A stretch of DNA of 64,000 nucleotides from Streptococcus timonensis (lineage in GTDB: Bacteria > Bacillota > Bacilli > Lactobacillales > Streptococcaceae). The notes under the pieces are model-generated. The model had not been told where the DNA came from. It worked only from the letters and a program-made list of their open reading frames with translations, and made no database searches. Positions 60,115-64,000 of this stretch are shown piece after piece; within the stretch, counting starts at the first letter, position 1, and each line of letters starts with the position of its first letter. The position numbers were made by a program, and so were the translations under genes. The stretch covers positions 999,501 through 1,063,500 of the forward strand of contig NZ_FMIX01000004.1 of the NCBI RefSeq assembly GCF_900095845.1, given 5' to 3'.

Positions 60115-61449
60115 TTAGAAAATATCAAATAACAATTTCACATTGAGAATTGTTAAGATAATGGAAACGATATAACCAAGAATGGTATTCCATTTAGCAT
60201 TGGTAAATTCGCCCATCAGTGATTTCTTAGAAGTTAGATAAATCAAAGGGAAGATTGAAAACGGAAGAGCGATTGAAAGAAAGACCTGAGAATAGACCAA
60301 TAACTGATCCAAGGTTTTTTCCTGATGACCAAACACAACCGCTACAATCATGACAGGCAACAAGGCAAAGAGACGAGTTGCCAAACGAATGAACCACTGA
60401 GGCAATCTCATATGCAAAAAACCTTCCATAACGATTTGTCCAGTCAAGGTACCCGTAATTGTCGAATTTTGACCACTGGCTAATAAAGCCAAGGCAAACA
60501 AGGTTGATAAGGTCGAGCTAGCTATAGCTCCTGCAATAGTAGAATCCTGCAAGGCATTATACATTTGAGAGAAGGCAGAAATCTCGGATGCATGGCCGAA
60601 AAAGAGAGCCGCTCCTAAGATCAAAAGAAGGGAGTTAACGACAAAGGCCAAGGATAACTCGAGATTAGAATCCCAGGTCATAAAGCGTACGGCTTTTCGA
60701 ACATCATTTTTGTCCTTGTGATTGATTTTACGAGTCTGTGACAAGGATGAATGCAAATAGAGGTTATGAGGCATAACAGTTGCTCCCACGATCCCTAGTG
60801 CCAAGGTTAATTGACTTTCATGCCCTGGCAAGGGACTTTCAAATAAGGTTGCATTCGGTAGATAACCCTCAACGATTCCTTGGAAGCTTGGATGTGACAA
60901 GGCTACAAGATAGGTAAAAATTGCTAGAATGGTTAAAATCAGTGTTGTCACAATAGCTTCTATCTTCTTAAAGCCAAATTTCATCAAAAGCAATAAGAGA
61001 AAGACATCTAGAACCGTCAAAAGGATGGCTATCATAATCGGAATCTTAAAGAGAAGATTGAGAGCAATGGCTGAACCTAGAACTTCTGCCAGGTCTGTCG
61101 CCATCAAGGCTAATTCTAAAATCACCCATAGACTATAACGAAGCCATTTAGGTGAATGATGAGCCGTTGCTTGAGCCAGGTCCATCTGGGTTACAATACC
61201 AAGCTTTCCTGCCATCTGCTGAAGTTGCATGGCAATGAGAGATGAAATCAAGATAACAAACAAGAGACTATACTTATAGGAAGCACCACCGACTACACTG
61301 GTAATCCAGTTTCCTGGATCCATATAACCAACTGCGACAAGAGCACCCGGACCTAAAAAGGCCTTTAAATTTTGCCAGAAATGATTGTTATTTGGAGTAT
61401 CGATAGATTGATTAATCTCAGAGAGTGACACTTTTTTATGAGAAGACAT
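60115..61449 (-). CDS. mntH: Nramp-family manganese transporter MntH
   Basis: A 444-residue proton-coupled divalent metal importer with eleven helices. The metal-site motif in helix 1 is VGYMDPGNW (DPGN, residues about 44-47), and that in helix 6 is GATVMPHNLYLHSSL (MPHN). Both are intact, so manganese (or iron) import is expected. AGAGG lies before ATG 61449. A DtxR-type palindrome at its promoter suggests repression by metal. Confidence 0.94.
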   Translation of the reverse strand: MSSHKKVSLSEINQSIDTPNNNHFWQNLKAFLGPGALVAVGYMDPGNWITSVVGGASYKYSLLFVILISSLIAMQLQQMAGKLGIVTQMDLAQATAHHSPKWLRYSLWVILELALMATDLAEVLGSAIALNLLFKIPIMIAILLTVLDVFLLLLLMKFGFKKIEAIVTTLILTILAIFTYLVALSHPSFQGIVEGYLPNATLFESPLPGHESQLTLALGIVGATVMPHNLYLHSSLSQTRKINHKDKNDVRKAVRFMTWDSNLELSLAFVVNSLLLILGAALFFGHASEISAFSQMYNALQDSTIAGAIASSTLSTLFALALLASGQNSTITGTLTGQIVMEGFLHMRLPQWFIRLATRLFALLPVMIVAVVFGHQEKTLDQLLVYSQVFLSIALPFSIFPLIYLTSKKSLMGEFTNAKWNTILGYIVSIILTILNVKLLFDIF

Positions 61450-61573
61450 AGATACTTACCTCTTTCTAAACCTACTTTTTCATTATTTTCTATTAGAGAA
61501 AAATAAGATTGACTTTAAACTATTAAAACAATGAAAACTATATGAAAAACATTTAGTTTTTTCATTATTTTTC

Positions 61574-61592
61574 TTAAGGCACCTTAATTATA
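61574..61592 (-). promoter_or_regulatory. mntH -10 box and metal-repressor-like palindrome
   Basis: TTAAGG-CA-CCTTAA (plus strand, 61574-61587) is a perfect palindrome beside TATAAT (minus, 61587-61592). This is where a DtxR/MntR-type repressor would block transcription. The -35 box is poor. The leader to mntH is about 130 bases and AT-rich, with no structure I can support. Confidence 0.6.
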
Positions 61593-61643
61593 ACAGAAAA
61601 TATGATAAAAACTTAAGAAAATTCAGGACTTGATTTAATATTT

Positions 61644-61680
61644 AGGATACAACGGAATGTTGTATCCTTTGTTGTATCCC
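61644..61680. repeat. Three GTTGTATCC repeats beside the tmRNA 3' end
   Basis: AGGATACAAC (61644-61653) is an inverted copy of GTTGTATCCT (61659-61668), and GTTGTATCCC (61671-61680) is a further direct copy. They lie 100 bases past the tmRNA 3' end. They could be an old integrase arm-site cluster. No integrase gene is present. Confidence 0.6.
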
Positions 61681-61723
61681 TTTAGTAAAAAGGAATGCAA
61701 AGGAATACCAAAGAACAAAATAA

Positions 61724-61747
61724 AAAACGTTGTAAAAACAACGTTTT
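61724..61747 (-). terminator. Terminator after tmRNA
   Basis: AAAACGTTGT and ACAACGTTTT pair as a ten-base-pair stem, with TTT following on the minus strand, 33 bases past the tmRNA 3' end. Confidence 0.85.
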
Positions 61748-61779
61748 AGAAAGATTTACAAAACAATGTAAATCATCAA

Positions 61780-62124
61780 TGGAGCCGGTGGGAGTCGAAC
61801 CCACGTCCAAACACCTGCTAACATATTTGTCTACAACCATAGGTTATGTATTGTTTTAACAGCTCCTCGACACATAACTCAAGCCTAGGAACTGCGAGTC
61901 TATAAATCTCTTATCAAACTGCTAGACAAAGTTTGATCGTATCTCGCTAATAATAAGACCTGTCATCAGACACGAGCAATCCGAATCGGGTCACGCCTGC
62001 TGGTTTTTAGGCAGCTAGAGCGTAAGAAGTGTTATTTTTTGCAGTTATATTTAACTGAGCGTTTACGTCGCCACACGGGTTGCAAAATATGCCTCATAAT
62101 GCCTGTCGAATCCGTAACGACCCC
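61780..62124 (-). ncRNA. ssrA: Transfer-messenger RNA (tmRNA)
   Basis: About 345 bases. The 5' end reads GGGGTCGTTACGGATTCGAC and the 3' end GTTCGACTCCCACCGGCTCCA, with CCA encoded: the tRNA-like halves of tmRNA. The tag frame (62007-62042) encodes AKNNTSYALAA plus a TAA stop, the streptococcal tag. It rescues stalled ribosomes and marks the products for proteolysis. Its own promoter and terminator flank it. Confidence 0.97.
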
Positions 62125-62141
62125 AAAAAGACAATAGAACT

Positions 62142-62170
62142 ATTATACCCTATCTATGGTAAAAATGCAA
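62142..62170 (-). promoter_or_regulatory. tmRNA promoter
   Basis: On the minus strand TTGCAT (62165-62170) and TATAAT (62142-62147) are 17 bases apart, about 18 bases before the mature 5' end. Confidence 0.78.
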
Positions 62171-62238
62171 AAATCTATCTAAATCCTTTAATGGATAAGC
62201 ATCTATTTTAATTCAGTCCTATTATTCTCTTTCTATTT

Positions 62239-63066
62239 CTATCTATTCTTATCTAACCAGGCCTCCAAGATTTGATAGACTCCTCCTTGACTATTTGCAG
62301 GAGCAATGTCTGTCGCTACCGCTTTAGCCTTTTCATCTGCATTTTCCATAGCATAGGCTATTCCTGCTAATTCTAACATTTCTACATCATTTTCACTATC
62401 GCCGAATGCCATGATTTCCTCAGACTTTATATTCCAGCGCTTAAGGAGTTCTTGTAAAGCCCATGCTTTATGGATACCATCTTGGATAATATCTAAACAA
62501 CCATAGCCACTAGAAACAGCTTGAACATAGCCATTAAAAACCTGATTAAAATCTTCTTGCACTTGATCCATTCTATCTTCTCCAACCACCAAACTCATTT
62601 TAAGAACTCCTCCAAAAAGTTCTGGATGGAGTTCCTCCACAAAATTCATTCTTTGATAAAATAGCTCAATCATTTCTGGTGTCATAAATTTATCAAGTTG
62701 AGTAAAAATAGTACCTTCTTTAACAAATCCACCATTCATACTTGTAATGACAAATTGATTCTGACACTCTTGTCCTTTAAAAAATGTCAAAGCTTTTTCC
62801 ACTAATTCATTATCCCAGGTTTCAACTTGGATTAATTGATTATTTTCAAAAATCTTTGCACCATTAGCGACAATTAGAACTACACGATCAGTCAAGTGAC
62901 CGAGCAACTGACGTACTCGATGAATTTCATTCCCAGTCGCAATGACAAATCGTATTCCCTTTTCCTCTAACCTATCTAAGATTTTCTCTAAACGAGGTAG
63001 GTCTAGAAGGCCTTGGGAATCCAGTATTGTCCCATCCATATCTGTTGCAATCAGTTTAATTGTCAT
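62239..63066 (-). CDS. Cof-type HAD phosphatase
   Basis: A 275-residue HAD hydrolase with a C2-type cap. Motif I is DMDGTILDS (catalytic Asp8/Asp10), motif II VIATGN, motif IV GDSENDVEML (about residues 219-228). Such proteins dephosphorylate sugar phosphates or cofactors; the substrate is not evident. It follows the CapA-like gene by 13 bases, so co-transcription is likely. Confidence 0.9.
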   Translation of the reverse strand: MTIKLIATDMDGTILDSQGLLDLPRLEKILDRLEEKGIRFVIATGNEIHRVRQLLGHLTDRVVLIVANGAKIFENNQLIQVETWDNELVEKALTFFKGQECQNQFVITSMNGGFVKEGTIFTQLDKFMTPEMIELFYQRMNFVEELHPELFGGVLKMSLVVGEDRMDQVQEDFNQVFNGYVQAVSSGYGCLDIIQDGIHKAWALQELLKRWNIKSEEIMAFGDSENDVEMLELAGIAYAMENADEKAKAVATDIAPANSQGGVYQILEAWLDKNR

Positions 63067-63079
63067 GATTTCTCCTTTT

Positions 63080-64000
63080 CTACCACTTCAATCCTACAAA
63101 TTCTTTCATTTCTTTGTAGGCAGTATCGATTCTTTCCTTAGTTTCTTCATCCAATTTATCTCGATGAGGACCACCTTCTATAAAGTCCTCTAAAATATAT
63201 GTCTGATAAAGGTAAAGTAAGTAACCATCTGGTGAATAAGTTCCTTTTGATGTGCGATTAACCCAAGTTGGATGAGCCTCTGCAGTTTCAATTGTTGTCT
63301 TTCCAGCTTTTTTCTTAATGGTTAAATCCATCAGAACTCCACGTTCCGTCCACTTAGCATTCTCTACATCTTGCATAGTTTCAATGCGTTGATTTGATAG
63401 GAAATTTCCCATCGAATAGATAATTAGCTTTTTGTCCCCATCTTTTTCAAGCATTTCTGCTGGTTCAACTACATGGGGATGCCCACCAAAGATAATGTCA
63501 GCTCCCCAACCAATCATCTTGTGATAGAGATTTTTTTGTTCTTCAGTCGGATCTAATTGGTACTCGATACCCATTTGTGGCATGACAATTGTGATATCCG
63601 CCTCTTTTTCAGCACGTTCGATCTCAGCCCTCATTTTATCTTCGTTTAAGTCAGATAAGTAATGATTGTAGTCTTCTGGAGAAATATACTCCTCGATACC
63701 GTTGAAGCCATAAGAATAAGCCAATAAAGCAATCTTTATGCCATTCACCTCCTTAATTACTAGAGGTGCCTTGTCACGTGGCTCATGAGTATATACTCCA
63801 ATAGGTGTTATACCTGCTTTTTCAATCGTATCAGCAGTAGAAATCACTCCTTCTAATTGAGAATCAAGTATGTGGTTATGTGCCAAATCTAGCACCTGAT
63901 AACCCGCATCCTTGATGGCATCCATAACTTCAACTGGAGCATTAAATAAAGGATAGCCAGCTAGATTGTAGTTCTGGTTTATAGTTCCTTCAAAATCTCC
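63080..64000 (-). CDS. CapA-like metallophosphatase-fold protein, N-terminus cut off
   Basis: About 306 residues visible; the frame stays open to the window edge (GDFEGTINQNYNLAGYPLF...). Hence the ATG at 63925 is not the start. It has the CapA/PgsA-type pattern, GDFEGT...LDLAHNHILD (NH motif), MPQMGIEYQ (H/Q site) and GGHPHVVEPAEML, a metallophosphatase-like fold. In some species CapA is needed for poly-gamma-glutamate capsule; here no capB/capC is seen, so the substrate is unknown. Exported proteins of this kind normally carry a signal, which would be beyond the edge. Confidence 0.88.
   Translation of the reverse strand, partial: GDFEGTINQNYNLAGYPLFNAPVEVMDAIKDAGYQVLDLAHNHILDSQLEGVISTADTIEKAGITPIGVYTHEPRDKAPLVIKEVNGIKIALLAYSYGFNGIEEYISPEDYNHYLSDLNEDKMRAEIERAEKEADITIVMPQMGIEYQLDPTEEQKNLYHKMIGWGADIIFGGHPHVVEPAEMLEKDGDKKLIIYSMGNFLSNQRIETMQDVENAKWTERGVLMDLTIKKKAGKTTIETAEAHPTWVNRTSKGTYSPDGYLLYLYQTYILEDFIEGGPHRDKLDEETKERIDTAYKEMKEFVGLKW

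Noticed and set aside
61574..62124. Integrated prophage or ICE at ssrA
   Set aside because: No integrase, no duplicated tmRNA 3' end and no phage genes occur in the window. Only short repeats remain.

Overview
The window looks like a chromosomal segment of a mitis-group Streptococcus. The evidence is low GC, strong GGAGG ribosome sites, a tmRNA encoding the tag AKNNTSYALAA, YSIRK/LPXTG surface proteins, a SlrA-type cyclophilin lipoprotein, and a gene order (gor, three-gene efflux pump, metG, aldo/keto reductase, short-chain reductase; also rpsP, slrA, ABC-F, vanZ, rlmN) that matches what I remember of the pneumococcal chromosome. The species cannot be fixed from the sequence alone.

Layout. 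0-5 kb: ten consecutive minus-strand genes, mostly recognisable as immunity proteins of polymorphic toxin systems (Imm50-, Imm26-, Imm51-, SUKH-type), with no toxin in the window. 5-15.9 kb: core genes, comprising a Tad2-like (DUF2829) protein overlapping a short-chain reductase, a lipoprotein nuclease, an aldo/keto reductase, metG, a MacAB-like efflux operon, glutathione reductase, and bioY behind a probable biotin operator. 15.9-24.3 kb: a tight four-gene operon encoding a DivIVA-like coiled-coil protein, a small YbjN-like protein and two LPXTG surface proteins of 680 and 1705 residues. This is the best candidate here for an undescribed system. 24.5-29.8 kb: small nucleic-acid-binding proteins, trmD-rimM, a hydrolase, a transporter, a MazG-like protein, khpA and rpsP.

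29.8-33.9 kb is a decayed accessory stretch. It holds an orphan gene tail with its terminator, a stop-riddled remnant and a truncated XRE regulator, mixed with intact cadmium resistance (cadD/cadX with promoter and operator), a TMEM175-like channel, and a membrane protein/XRE regulator pair behind tandem palindromes. 33.9-46.6 kb is mostly housekeeping: slrA, ABC-F, vanZ-like, rlmN, yutD, an aquaporin, an ATP-grasp enzyme with two esterases, thiI and a cysteine desulfurase.

46.7-53 kb is a compact gluconeogenic module: ccpN, the PPDK regulatory protein and fbp in one operon, divergent from ppdK. 53-64 kb holds a small membrane protein, ftsK, the fructose operon fruR-fruK-fruA, tRNA-Ser(GGA), mntH, tmRNA, a Cof-type HAD phosphatase and a truncated CapA-like gene.

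Functions come from motifs and remembered families. No searches were run.
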